Positions 55,705-63,850 of a stretch of 64,000 nt of DNA are shown piece after piece. A model generated the notes under the pieces. That model was not told where the DNA came from. It saw only the letters and a list, made by a program, of their open reading frames with translations, and made no database searches. The stretch is from assembly GCA_021299375.1 (NCBI GenBank), contig JAJTGR010000019.1, forward strand, positions 19,692-83,691, in the 5' to 3' direction. The stretch is from Gemmatimonadota bacterium (GTDB lineage Bacteria > Gemmatimonadota > Gemmatimonadetes > Gemmatimonadales > Gemmatimonadaceae). The position numbers and the translations under genes are program-made. Position 1 is the first letter of the stretch, and each line of letters opens with the position of its first letter.

Positions 55705-56821
55705 TGTCGGCGCGTGCGCCGAGATCGGCCGAAAAAGGCCGATGTCGCCCCGTGAATGGGGCGCGACGAGCCGTGCACGCGGTCAGTCGAGCGCCTGTCG
55801 GCGCCCGCTGACGCTGAGTTTATCCACACTGCCCGCGATTCCTACCTGTTCAGACTTTCCCTAGCTGGCCGATCAACACGGAATCCGAGTTCAGCCTGCA
55901 TATCCGAGACAAGTCGGCGGCTAACAGTACGATCTTCCTCGTCTGCCGCCCTCGCCCCGCAACGCTGGCGACCGATGTAGTTCAGTATTGGGAGGACGTG
56001 GAGCCGCTTGTCGCGCGCGCAGTTCGCAAGCGCGTTGGCGAGTTTCAAGTAGCCGGCATTAGCGGGGTCGATTTGTATCTCGCCTCTTTTGGGCCGGCGT
56101 TGGAGGAGTTCAGTCGTCACTGGCCGCTTAGGCGTGGAACGCCGGCGGAAAAGCCGCGCGCACTTCGCAACAAGAAGCAGCAGGAACTTTTTGCCGAATC
56201 TTGGGATCCGTACGCAGTCTCTCCGGAAGACGCACTCAATGCTGCACGCCGCGAAGTGAAGCGCTGGCGTCTTGAGCAGCTCACCCACGCGAAGACGAAG
56301 GTTGAGCTTGATCCGCTGACTTCTTGGTTCGTTCTAGCATGGGATGCGTTTAGAGCTCCTATATTCCCATACGACGAAGCCCTTCGTCTCGCACGCGCGG
56401 TTGGCGTCGACCTTGATCTTGAGGTAATTGGACGGGTCGCCGAGAAGAAGGGCAGCGACGTTCGAATATGGGATAGCGGAACTCGTGCGGCAAAAAACGC
56501 ACTTGGATCTGCAACCGGCACGCGAGCTATGCTCGATGCTGTACATCATGCCGCCCATTTCGGTCGGACACGAACGCTCGACGCCGCTCGCGAGCTTCTC
56601 GTGAACGCAGGCGTATCCAACGACCCTCAGTTTTTCGCGACGCTCGAAGCGATTCTCGAAGTGCTTCCCGTTGGCAAGGCGTTCAGCCAGGTCGAGCTGG
56701 ATGGTGACCTCGGGGCGAGCGGCAGCGACTTCGATGTGCTGGAGAATCTCCGTCGGTTGGCCTTCTCGGCGCAGGTCGACTCTCCGAAACAGTTGGAAAT
56801 GTGGGTGGAGGCAGCGGGCGC

Positions 56822-58384
56822 ATGATGGTCCGCGCCGGCGGCAAGGCCTCTGCGGCCACCGTCACGCGTGCCGCAGCTCCGCGCGCGCGCGCTGTCGCAT
56901 CGTTGTTGTGGTCCGAGGTCGAGTCGCTGGTCGCGCTCGGAGAGTCGGATACGCTGGAGTTCAAGCGCACCACCGGTGAGTTAAAGGCTGCGGGCGCCAC
57001 GTTGTCTGCGTTTCTCAACGGTGCGCGCGGTGGCACAGTGCTCTTCGGTGTTTCGCCCGAGGGTCGCGTGCGCGGGCAGGACGTCAGTGACGCGACGCGA
57101 CGCGAGATTTCTGAAATGATCGCGTCGTTCGAGCCGCGCATTCATCTCGAACGGTTCGAGGAAGTGGAGGTGCCGGCCGGTGCGGGACGTCGCGTCATTT
57201 TGTTGTCAGTGGCATCCGATGCCGCTCAGGCGCCGTATCTGTTCGATGGGCGACCGTACGTGCGCGTTAGCAGCACCACACGCGTCATGCCGCGCGAGCG
57301 TATGCTGGAGCTTTTGCGTGACCGTTCGCGTCCGTCGCAACGATGGGAGCTGGAGGTTGCGGAGGGGTACGGGATCTCGGATCTCGATGCTGACGAGATT
57401 CGCCGTGTCGCGAAGCAGGGCGTCGCGTCTGGGCGATTGTCGGGAGCAGTGGCGGTGGATGATGTCGAGGATGTGCTCGACAAACTGCACTTGCTAGATG
57501 ATGGACGGCCCATCTCTGCGGCGGTCGCCCTTTTCGCACGCGAAGTGTTGCCGCGCTACCCACAGTGTCAGTTACACATGGCACGATTTGTCGGCAGCGA
57601 CAAGCGCGTGATCGCCGACGAGCAGCCGCCACTGCACGCGAATGTGTTTCAGCAGGTACGCGCCGCAGAGTCGTTCTTCCGGAAGCACTTGTGGCGGGGC
57701 GCGCGCGTGGAGGGCGGCCAGTCAGAGCGCGTTGAACGGTGGGAGCTCCCGCTCGATGCGCTGCGCGAGGCCGTGAACAATTCTGTTTGTCATCGTGACT
57801 ACGAGCATCGCGGCGGGAGTGTCACCGTGGAGCTGTACGATGACCGGTTGGAGGTCTCCAACATCGGTCGGCTTCCGGAGGGATGGACCCCCGCGGATCT
57901 CAAGCGCCGGCACCGCTCCCGTCCGCCCAACGCGATCCTCGCGCGCGTCATGTACGTCGCCGGGTTGATCGAGGAGTGGGGGCGCGGCACTGAGGACATC
58001 GTGCGTCGGTGCGTAGAGGAAGGGCATCCGGAACCCTCCTTCTTGGTGGAGGGGGGCGATGTGGTCGTGCGGTTCGTTCCAAATTCCCCATTGGGGGGCG
58101 GGGCAGAGCGTAGGGGAGACGAGCCTCTGACGGCGCCTCAGCGGCTGCTTCTTGCCATTCTGGAGGCCGCCGGGCGGCCGGTGTCCCTCAAGGATCTCTT
58201 GGCCGCTTTCCCGGCCAGTGAGCCCGAACCTTCTCCTCGGACCGTCCGGCATCGGTTGGGTGGTCTCCGGGAGCAGGGGCTGACCTCGCTGTCCGGGGTT
58301 GGAGCCGGCGCTAGGTGGGCGCTGACCCCCCGTGGAGCCCGCCGCTTACAGGAAGACGAGACGTCGGCGGCGGGCCAACCGTGA
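56822..58384 (+). CDS. AlbA_2/Schlafen-type ATP-binding protein of the defence locus
   Basis: The 520-residue protein starts at an ATG overlapping the methyltransferase stop (ATGA). After a basic N-terminus the AlbA_2 (Schlafen-like) domain is seen: ESDTLEFKRTTGELKAAGAT (about residues 40-59), LNGARGGTVLFGVSPEGRVR (about 65-84) and RPYVRVSSTTRVM. A RecG-related HATPase_c_4-like part follows, with LREAVNNSVCHRDYEHRGG (about 314-332), EVSNIGRLPEGW and GLIEEWGRGTEDIVR. The C-terminus is a winged-helix-like domain (LTAPQRLLLAILEAAGRPVS). Such proteins are described as transcription regulators and as effectors in antiphage systems. Its place inside the coupled gene series argues that it is part of the system here. 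Confidence 0.82.
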   Translation: MMVRAGGKASAATVTRAAAPRARAVASLLWSEVESLVALGESDTLEFKRTTGELKAAGATLSAFLNGARGGTVLFGVSPEGRVRGQDVSDATRREISEMIASFEPRIHLERFEEVEVPAGAGRRVILLSVASDAAQAPYLFDGRPYVRVSSTTRVMPRERMLELLRDRSRPSQRWELEVAEGYGISDLDADEIRRVAKQGVASGRLSGAVAVDDVEDVLDKLHLLDDGRPISAAVALFAREVLPRYPQCQLHMARFVGSDKRVIADEQPPLHANVFQQVRAAESFFRKHLWRGARVEGGQSERVERWELPLDALREAVNNSVCHRDYEHRGGSVTVELYDDRLEVSNIGRLPEGWTPADLKRRHRSRPPNAILARVMYVAGLIEEWGRGTEDIVRRCVEEGHPEPSFLVEGGDVVVRFVPNSPLGGGAERRGDEPLTAPQRLLLAILEAAGRPVSLKDLLAAFPASEPEPSPRTVRHRLGGLREQGLTSLSGVGAGARWALTPRGARRLQEDETSAAGQP

Positions 58385-58482
58385 CCGCGCCCTCGATCAG
58401 GCAACGATGCGGCAGTAATCAGGCAAGAATGGGGCAACACGCGGTTGCCTCATTGCTTGCCCAATGACCAGCAGGCCGACTG

Positions 58483-61400
58483 ATGCCACAGCTCCCTGAC
58501 CGCACCTGGCGCCTCAAGTACACCCCGGACGACGGCGACTTCGTCAGGACGTTCTACGTGCCCGCCCTTGAATGTGCGATGCAGTACGACCATGCCACGG
58601 GCTACTTCAAGGCGTCGGCATTGGCGCTCGCCATGCGTGGCGTGGAAGGACTTGTGCGCAACAACGGGCGCATGCGCCTCGTGGTCGGCTGCACGCTCCA
58701 CGAGGATGAGATCGCCGCGATTGAAAAGGGCGAGTCGCTGCGCGATACGGTGGATCGCCATCTCGCCGCGCGTCCGCTGGAACCACCCGATGATGCGGCG
58801 CGCGATGCGTTGGAGTTGCTCGCATGGATGATCGGCAACGGATTCCTCGAAGTGAAAGTGGCCGTGCCGTGCGACGACAAGCGTCGACCGATGGCCTCCG
58901 ACGGCATCTTCCACGAGAAGGCCGGCGTGATCGAGGACGACGCTGGCCACCGGCTAGCGTTCAACGGTTCGATCAACGAGACCGCGGCGGGTTGGAAGTT
59001 GAACTGGGAATCGTTCAACGTGTTCACAAGCTGGTCAGGCACTGCGGCGTACGTGGATGCGGAATCGGCGAGCTTTGCGGCACTATGGGCGAATCAGGCG
59101 AAGCGCGCACTTGTACTGGATGTGCCCTCTGCCGTGAGCGCCGACCTGATGCGCTTCATGCCGACCAACGATCTGCCGGCACGGCTCATGGTGAAGGACG
59201 CGACGCGTGAGCCGTACAAGACGCCGGCCGCACCAGCGCCTGTCGTCGTGGATCCGGCACCCGATGTCGATGTGCGGCGCGACACGTGGGAGTACATCGC
59301 GACCGCTCCCATGCTTCCGAACGGCGGTGAGCAGGTAGGCGAAGCCACGTGCGCGGTGGAGCCGTGGCCGCACCAAGTGCGGGCCTTCGAGAGACTCTAT
59401 GGCGCCGAATCACCGCGATTGCTAATCGCCGATGAAGTAGGCCTCGGCAAGACGATTCAGGCGGGCATGCTGCTCCGGCAGGCGTGGCTCGCCGGTCGCG
59501 CGAAGCGCATCCTGATCCTGACACCGGCCGCTGTCATGCAGCAGTGGCAGCTTGAGCTGCGTGAGAAGTTCAACCTGAATTGGCCCATCTACGACGACGG
59601 ACGTCTCACGTGGTATCCGTCGCCCGGAATGCGCGGTCATACAGAGCGCGTGGTTGGTCGTGCAGACTGGCACAAAGAGCCTGTCGTCATCGCATCCAGT
59701 CACCTGATGCGCCGACGCGAGCGGGAAGACGAGCTGTGTGTGGACGCCGCGCCATGGGATCTCATCGTGCTCGATGAGGCGCACCATGCCCGACGGAAGG
59801 GCGCCGGCTCAGAAAAACAGGAAGGACCCAATGCATTGCTTCGACTGATGCGGCGTTTGCGTGCGCGCACGAAAGGACTCGTGCTGATGACCGCGACGCC
59901 CATGCAGGTACATCCGGTCGAGGTGTGGGATCTGCTGGACTTGCTAGGCTTGCCCGCCACCTGGAACGAGTCCGCGTTCCTGCGCTACTTCGCATTGCTG
60001 GGGAAACCGTCGCCATCGCACGAGGAACTCGACGAGCTGGCGTCGATGTTTCGCGACGCCGAAGCTGAGTGGGGGCCAGTCGGCACAGAGACGATGGAGC
60101 GACTCGGCGTCACGAGTAAGCTCAAGTCCAAGAAGATCCTTGGCGCGCTACGCGATGCGTCGAACATCCCGCGACGCTCGCTGGAGACCGGTGATCGTCA
60201 GGCTGCGCTGCGAGTGCTGCGCTCGACGACGCCGGTATCGAAGCTCATGTCGCGGCATAGTCGGGATCTACTCCGCCGATATCACAAGGCGGGGAAGCTC
60301 ACCACGCCCATCGCGACGCGCAAAGTCGACGACGCGTTCATCGAACTGACGCCTGCGGAGCGTGCGGTCTACGAACGCGTCGAGGACTACATCTCGACCA
60401 CGTACAATCAGGCCGCGCTCGCGGGCGGTACGGCGAAGAACGCCGTTGGATTCGTGATGACGGTGTACCGGCGTCGTCTGTCGTCGAGCTTTCGCGCGCT
60501 CGGCAAGACGTTGGAGGCGCGCCTTGAGCCGTTGGCGAGTAAGGGCGCCAATGCCAACTTCGCCGCTGCTGAGAATGCGTCGGATGACGAAAGTCGCGAT
60601 GACGTAATGGACGCCGATGAGGCGACGCAGTTGGAGCAGGCAGCGCTCAAGCTGGAGGAGAGCGAGGACATCCAGAGTTTGCTGAAGCAGGTGCGTGCTA
60701 TGGCGCCAGACACAAAAGCCCGCGTCCTCCGTGATACGCTCGCACAGTTACGCGCCGACGGATACGGCCAGGCGATGGTTTTCACGCAGTTCACGGACAC
60801 GATGGACTTTCTGCGCAGCTACCTCGTGTCGGAGGATGCCAAGGAACGCAACGCGGAGGGGGTTGAGGCGGCGCTCCCGCGCATCCTGTGTTTCTCAGGG
60901 CGAGGTGGCGAGACTCCAGTACCCGGCGGCACGTGGCGAGCGATCAGCCGAGATGAGGTGAAGCGTCGTTTCCGTGCGGGCGAAGCCGATGTTTTGCTGT
61001 GCACCGACGCGGCGGCCGAGGGCCTGAACTTCCAGTTTTGCGGCGCGCTGGTGAACTACGACATGCCCTGGAATCCCATGAGAGTCGAGCAACGCATCGG
61101 CCGCATTGATCGACTCGGACAGCGTCACGAAGTCGTGCGCATTGTGAATCTGCACTATAAAGACACCGTCGAAGCCGACGTGTACATGGCGCTGCGCAAG
61201 CGCATCGGGTTGTTCGAGGCCGTTGTTGGACGCCTGCAACCCATCCTGGCCGAACTGCCACGCCGCATTTCCGCTTCAGTTCTGCAAGCCGGCCGCGCGA
61301 CGGATGCGGTGCGGGCACAACTGGCGTCTGACGTGGTCACGCGCGTCGATGCGCTCTCGGCGGACACGACCGGGCTGGATCTCGACCTGTTGGGCGACGA

Positions 61401-61668
61401 CGTGCTCGACGTGCCACTACGGCCCGCACCCGCGCTCGATCTGGCGTATCTCGACGCCGTTATCGTCCGCTCGAACGTCATGCCCGCCGGTGTTGCGGTC
61501 CGCACGCTGGGAACGCGCGAATACGGATACCTGGCGCCCGGCATGGCAAGCGAGCTGCGGGTGACGACGGACGCGGACTACTACGAGGCCCACGCGGACA
61601 GTGTGGAACTGTGGTCGCCGGGGTCGCCGGTATTTCCTGATCCGGAGAAGGTGTTCGGACCGGTGTAG
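58483..61668 (+). CDS. PLD-nuclease/SNF2-helicase fusion protein of the defence locus
   Basis: The 1061-residue protein has two parts. The N-terminal about 230 residues form a phospholipase-D-like domain (YVPALECAMQYDHATGYFKA) with one H-x-K motif, FHEKAGVI, and a following FNGSINET (about residues 143-166). From about residue 290 a SNF2/superfamily-2 helicase begins: motif I IADEVGLGKTIQAGMLL (about 313-329), DEAH-type motif II LIVLDEAHHARRK (about 427-439), motif III LMTATPMQVH, motif V LCTDAAAEGLNFQF and motif VI QRIGRIDRLGQRHEVV (about 870-885). The enzyme likely translocates on DNA with nuclease support. The arrangement resembles the DrmD-type helicase of DISARM, but no DUF1998 genes are present. 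It lies 98 bases after the AlbA_2 gene. Confidence 0.9.
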   Translation: MPQLPDRTWRLKYTPDDGDFVRTFYVPALECAMQYDHATGYFKASALALAMRGVEGLVRNNGRMRLVVGCTLHEDEIAAIEKGESLRDTVDRHLAARPLEPPDDAARDALELLAWMIGNGFLEVKVAVPCDDKRRPMASDGIFHEKAGVIEDDAGHRLAFNGSINETAAGWKLNWESFNVFTSWSGTAAYVDAESASFAALWANQAKRALVLDVPSAVSADLMRFMPTNDLPARLMVKDATREPYKTPAAPAPVVVDPAPDVDVRRDTWEYIATAPMLPNGGEQVGEATCAVEPWPHQVRAFERLYGAESPRLLIADEVGLGKTIQAGMLLRQAWLAGRAKRILILTPAAVMQQWQLELREKFNLNWPIYDDGRLTWYPSPGMRGHTERVVGRADWHKEPVVIASSHLMRRREREDELCVDAAPWDLIVLDEAHHARRKGAGSEKQEGPNALLRLMRRLRARTKGLVLMTATPMQVHPVEVWDLLDLLGLPATWNESAFLRYFALLGKPSPSHEELDELASMFRDAEAEWGPVGTETMERLGVTSKLKSKKILGALRDASNIPRRSLETGDRQAALRVLRSTTPVSKLMSRHSRDLLRRYHKAGKLTTPIATRKVDDAFIELTPAERAVYERVEDYISTTYNQAALAGGTAKNAVGFVMTVYRRRLSSSFRALGKTLEARLEPLASKGANANFAAAENASDDESRDDVMDADEATQLEQAALKLEESEDIQSLLKQVRAMAPDTKARVLRDTLAQLRADGYGQAMVFTQFTDTMDFLRSYLVSEDAKERNAEGVEAALPRILCFSGRGGETPVPGGTWRAISRDEVKRRFRAGEADVLLCTDAAAEGLNFQFCGALVNYDMPWNPMRVEQRIGRIDRLGQRHEVVRIVNLHYKDTVEADVYMALRKRIGLFEAVVGRLQPILAELPRRISASVLQAGRATDAVRAQLASDVVTRVDALSADTTGLDLDLLGDDVLDVPLRPAPALDLAYLDAVIVRSNVMPAGVAVRTLGTREYGYLAPGMASELRVTTDADYYEAHADSVELWSPGSPVFPDPEKVFGPV

Positions 61669-61848
61669 CAGTCAGTGCGCCGTCCCAATCGGTGATCGCG
61701 TGAAACGCCCCGCCGTTCTGGATTAGCAATTAGGGGGAGGGGGCGCCTCGCGCTCGCCCACGAGGTGCCGCTCGCGCAATGAACGAAGGGCGCATTGTGA
61801 TTATTCCCGGCGCCGAACCCGCATAGCGGGGGAAGCCCCCTGCGGAGG

Positions 61849-61876
61849 CGCGGACCACCGGTCGGCAGTCCGCGCT
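61849..61876 (-). terminator. hairpin after the basic-tail protein gene
   Basis: GCGCGGAC at 61849-61856 pairs exactly with 61869-61876 across a 12-base loop, just beyond the stop of the minus-strand gene at 61889. It could also end the defence operon from the other side. In the rest of the 61669-61888 spacer I see nothing. Confidence 0.45.
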
Positions 61877-61888
61877 CCGCTGGGGTGG

Positions 61889-62338
61889 TTAGGCCGTACC
61901 CTCCTGCGCCTTGCTGGGGGCGCGGCGACCGGCCGGGCGCTTCTTCGCGATGCCGCCGCGGGCCTTGGACTTGGGGCGGCGGGACGCCTTTGCGGCGCGC
62001 TTGGCACGCGGGCGGCGAGCGGTGCGATCCTCCTCATCGACGGTCACCGACAGGCTGCCGTTCTCGTGCTCCGCGACCACCGTCGCCATCAGCGTGACCG
62101 TGACCTGACGGCCGGTGAGCGACGCGGGGCGCCGACCGGCGCCGATGACCTTCACCTGATCGGCGCGGACCGTGAGCTGCACCGGTTTGGTGCCGTTGGT
62201 CGCGGACGCCGCCGGCTCCATGGTCGCGACGCCGCTGGGGGACGGGAGCCGCTCGCCCTTCAGCAAGCACAGTGCGAGCTGGGCCAAGATCTCCGTGGCC
62301 TGCCCCGTCGTGGGCAGGAACTGCTGCGAGTGGGACAT
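61889..62338 (-). CDS. protein with Lys/Arg/Ala-rich histone H1-like tail, 149 aa, unknown function
   Basis: The 149-residue protein starts MSHSQQFLPTTGQATEILAQ (an ATG 15 bases upstream is possible). The first about 95 residues hold a helix (EILAQLALCLLKGERLPSPS) and a beta-type stretch (KPVQLTVRADQVKVIGAGRR, then VTVTLMATVVAEHENGSLSV). The last 50 residues are an extremely basic, low-complexity tail (PRAKRAAKASRRPKSKARGG) like those of histone H1-like or AT-hook proteins, suggesting nucleic-acid binding. No family recognised. It is divergent from the sigma-like gene. Confidence 0.55.
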   Translation of the reverse strand: MSHSQQFLPTTGQATEILAQLALCLLKGERLPSPSGVATMEPAASATNGTKPVQLTVRADQVKVIGAGRRPASLTGRQVTVTLMATVVAEHENGSLSVTVDEEDRTARRPRAKRAAKASRRPKSKARGGIAKKRPAGRRAPSKAQEGTA

Positions 62339-62781
62339 GGGCAAAATCTCCAAGAGTAGTGGACGACCCCTTGGTCGTCACGGCTACAGCCTAGTCCTGC
62401 TGCGACGTGTTGCCATTCGCGTGGCCACGACGCCGTCCGCGATCAGTCCCGACGGCCGCCTTCAATAGTGGCGGACCACTTCCAGACGCAGGCCGCCCCC
62501 GCCGGCACTCGCGCAGTCTGTCGAGCCGGCCGCGGTTTTGGACCTCGTCCACTACGCTTGCTGGCGCTGGACACCCCTTCGGCGCACGACCCCGAAGGGA
62601 TCCGCAAGAGGGTTGGGGATCGGACCACAAAAGCGATCCGGTTCCCCTACCCTTTGGAAGCGAGGGGCTGTTCGGACCGACCGCTGCTCACCCTGACCGC
62701 TGCGCCTCGGTCCCCTCCGCTACCCTCTCCACCGCAGTTGAACGGCCCGGTCATCGGGTCACTCACGCCGGAGACGCAACA
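62339..62781. other. 443-base divergent spacer with two hairpins
   Basis: No gene is supported here; the sigma-like gene's frame is open back to 62407 but is Pro/Arg-rich there. A 7-bp stem with a 4-base loop lies at 62362-62379 (GACGACC...GGTCGTC), and an 8-bp stem at 62575-62599 (CCCTTCGG...CCGAAGGG). The region must hold the promoters of both flanking genes. Confidence 0.45.
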
Positions 62782-63480
62782 ATGCAAGTTGAGATCGATT
62801 TCACGGCCGCCACTGAGCAGCCCACCCTCGTCGCCACGACGCCGGTCACCATCGACCTCCCCGCCTGTGGCATGGCGAATGAGGCGGCAGCGACCGAGGA
62901 CACCGCCAACGACACCGTCCTGCAGCGGGTCCTGCCCCGGGCCGAACGCCTGGCCAGCCTCGCCTACGTGGCGTGGCCGGTTGAAGGGGTCAGCGTCGAC
63001 GACCTCACGAACGATCTGGTGCTCGAGGTGCTCGACGCCCTGCCGTTCGCCCCGCGCCCGCAGAACCCAGCGTTCGATGTTTGGCTCTCGTCCACCCTGA
63101 TGACGACGACCTACCGCCGCTACGTCGCGGCCAAGGCGGAAGCGCGGGCCCACGCCGACGCGATGCGTGAGCTCGCCGGGGTGAGCACGGCAGCGTGGGA
63201 CGTCGACGACGAAGACGACGCGATTCAGGCGGCCACGCCCATGACCCCGCGCCCCCAGCCCGCGCGGCTCACCCTGCAGTCCGTCCTCGCCACGCTGGAT
63301 GCGGAGGACGCGCGGCTGCTCCGCTGGCGGGTGGATGATGTGACCTGGGAGTGCATCGCGCTGCGCCTCGACGTGTCCCCACGAACGGCGCGTCGGCGCC
63401 ATGCGGCTGCGCTCGAGCAGGCGCGTCGCATCGCCCGCGGGGCGCCGCAGGAATGGGCGGTCGTCGACCGCGCCGCCTGA
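62782..63480 (+). CDS. sigma-factor-like/HTH protein, function uncertain
   Basis: The 232-residue acidic protein has a middle segment like sigma-70 region 2 (ANDTVLQRVLPRAERLASLA, then VSVDDLTNDLVLEVLDALPF, about residues 46-95, where the DDLTNDLVLEVL part resembles the DLVQEV-type core). It has a C-terminal region-4-like helix-turn-helix (VLATLDAEDARLLRWRVDDV, then ECIALRLDVSPRTARRRHAA, about 168-207). The layout suggests an ECF-like sigma or related transcription factor. The start is the ATG at 62782, which leaves an about 45-residue polar N-terminal extension. The match is by pattern only, and it could be another HTH regulator. Confidence 0.55.
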   Translation: MQVEIDFTAATEQPTLVATTPVTIDLPACGMANEAAATEDTANDTVLQRVLPRAERLASLAYVAWPVEGVSVDDLTNDLVLEVLDALPFAPRPQNPAFDVWLSSTLMTTTYRRYVAAKAEARAHADAMRELAGVSTAAWDVDDEDDAIQAATPMTPRPQPARLTLQSVLATLDAEDARLLRWRVDDVTWECIALRLDVSPRTARRRHAAALEQARRIARGAPQEWAVVDRAA

Positions 63481-63496
63481 GAAGGACCTGTGTTTC

Positions 63497-63518
63497 GCGC
63501 CCGGCGAACGCCGGGCGC
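63497..63518 (+). terminator. GC hairpin between the sigma-like gene and the next small gene
   Basis: GCGCCCGGCG at 63497-63506 is exactly complementary to 63509-63518 around a two-base gap. It lies 17 bases after the stop and 16 bases before the Shine-Dalgarno of the next gene, so it may be a terminator, an attenuator or an mRNA-processing stem. Confidence 0.6.
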
Positions 63519-63541
63519 GCGTACCCAACAATCGGAGGCGT

Positions 63542-63850
63542 ATGAGCCAGAGCTTGAACGATGGGCGGCTGCCGTTCGTGGAGCCCACTGATGGCGCCTG
63601 TATCGAAGGGGCGACGTGTGTCCGCGCCACGGAGGACCGCACGAGCCGTCGCGGTACGCTGTACCGCCAGATCCTCCTCGGCAATCGGAACGGGCAGTTC
63701 GCGCTGAACCTGTTTGCGGATCAGATGGCCGTTTGGAACGGGATCCGCCAGGGGGACGGCGTGTGGGTCTCGTTGGTCGGTCGCGCGGGCAGCGGCGGCT
63801 ATGGACCCAGCTGGTCGCATGTCGAGGTCGTCCGCCTAGCAGGGTGCTGA
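63542..63850 (+). CDS. small protein, 102 aa, unknown function
   Basis: The 102-residue protein starts at an ATG 3 bases after a strong GGAGG (63534-63538). It is rich in predicted strands (GTLYRQILLGNRNGQFALNL, then GDGVWVSLVGRAG and WSHVEVVRLAGC), giving an OB-fold- or SH3-like small beta-barrel impression. No motif is recognised. It probably shares a transcript with the sigma-like gene if the hairpin between them allows read-through. The last 150 bases of the window after it (63851-64000) hold no supported feature. Confidence 0.5.
   Translation: MSQSLNDGRLPFVEPTDGACIEGATCVRATEDRTSRRGTLYRQILLGNRNGQFALNLFADQMAVWNGIRQGDGVWVSLVGRAGSGGYGPSWSHVEVVRLAGC

Larger units (their letters stand above)
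54677..55860 (+). mobile_element. IS5-family insertion sequence, 1184 bp, with CTAG target duplication
   Basis: The element is bounded by CTAG on both sides (54673-54676 and 55861-55864), the usual IS5-subgroup target. Its ends are imperfect inverted repeats: the left end reads GGAATCTCTGATTAAG, and the right end in reverse complement reads GGAAAGTCTGAACAGG. Inside is one intact transposase gene on the plus strand. A 12-bp hairpin lies before the gene, and two further hairpins (55724-55743 and 55746-55763) after it. The insertion is in the same direction as the interrupted methyltransferase gene. Gene, ends and duplication all look undamaged, suggesting a recent insertion. Confidence 0.93.
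52680..56825 (+). pseudogene. DUF1156-type adenine DNA methyltransferase gene, split by an IS5-family insertion
   Basis: The 5' part (52680-54676) encodes an N-terminal DUF1156 domain (RLIERWLPIAALGEESVREG, then HVWWARRPLVASRAAILASL), the SAM motif LDPTAGGGSIPFESARLG (about residues 129-146), a zinc-ribbon-like CPYCDGLI and CPYRDC pair, and catalytic motif IV DPPYYDN (about 551-557). After position 54676 the element begins and the frame stops within 7 codons. The 3' part resumes at 55865 with TESEFSLHIRDKSAANSTIF and runs to 56825. Joining 54676 to 55865, which removes the element and one CTAG, gives one frame of 985 residues whose junction, TASWP then INTESEFSLH, matches the usual family sequence. 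The host gene is therefore intact apart from the insertion. GC content is visibly lower than in the flanks. Confidence 0.9.

Noticed and set aside
55998..56825. Separate gene of 275 residues after the insertion sequence
   Set aside because: The frame is open back to the CTAG at the element's edge and continues the methyltransferase; it is its 3' part, not an independent gene.
47567..61668. Locus considered as canonical DISARM or BREX
   Set aside because: No DUF1998 proteins (DrmA/DrmB), no PglZ or BrxC/BrxL-type proteins; the ATPase is DUF499 and the methylase DUF1156.
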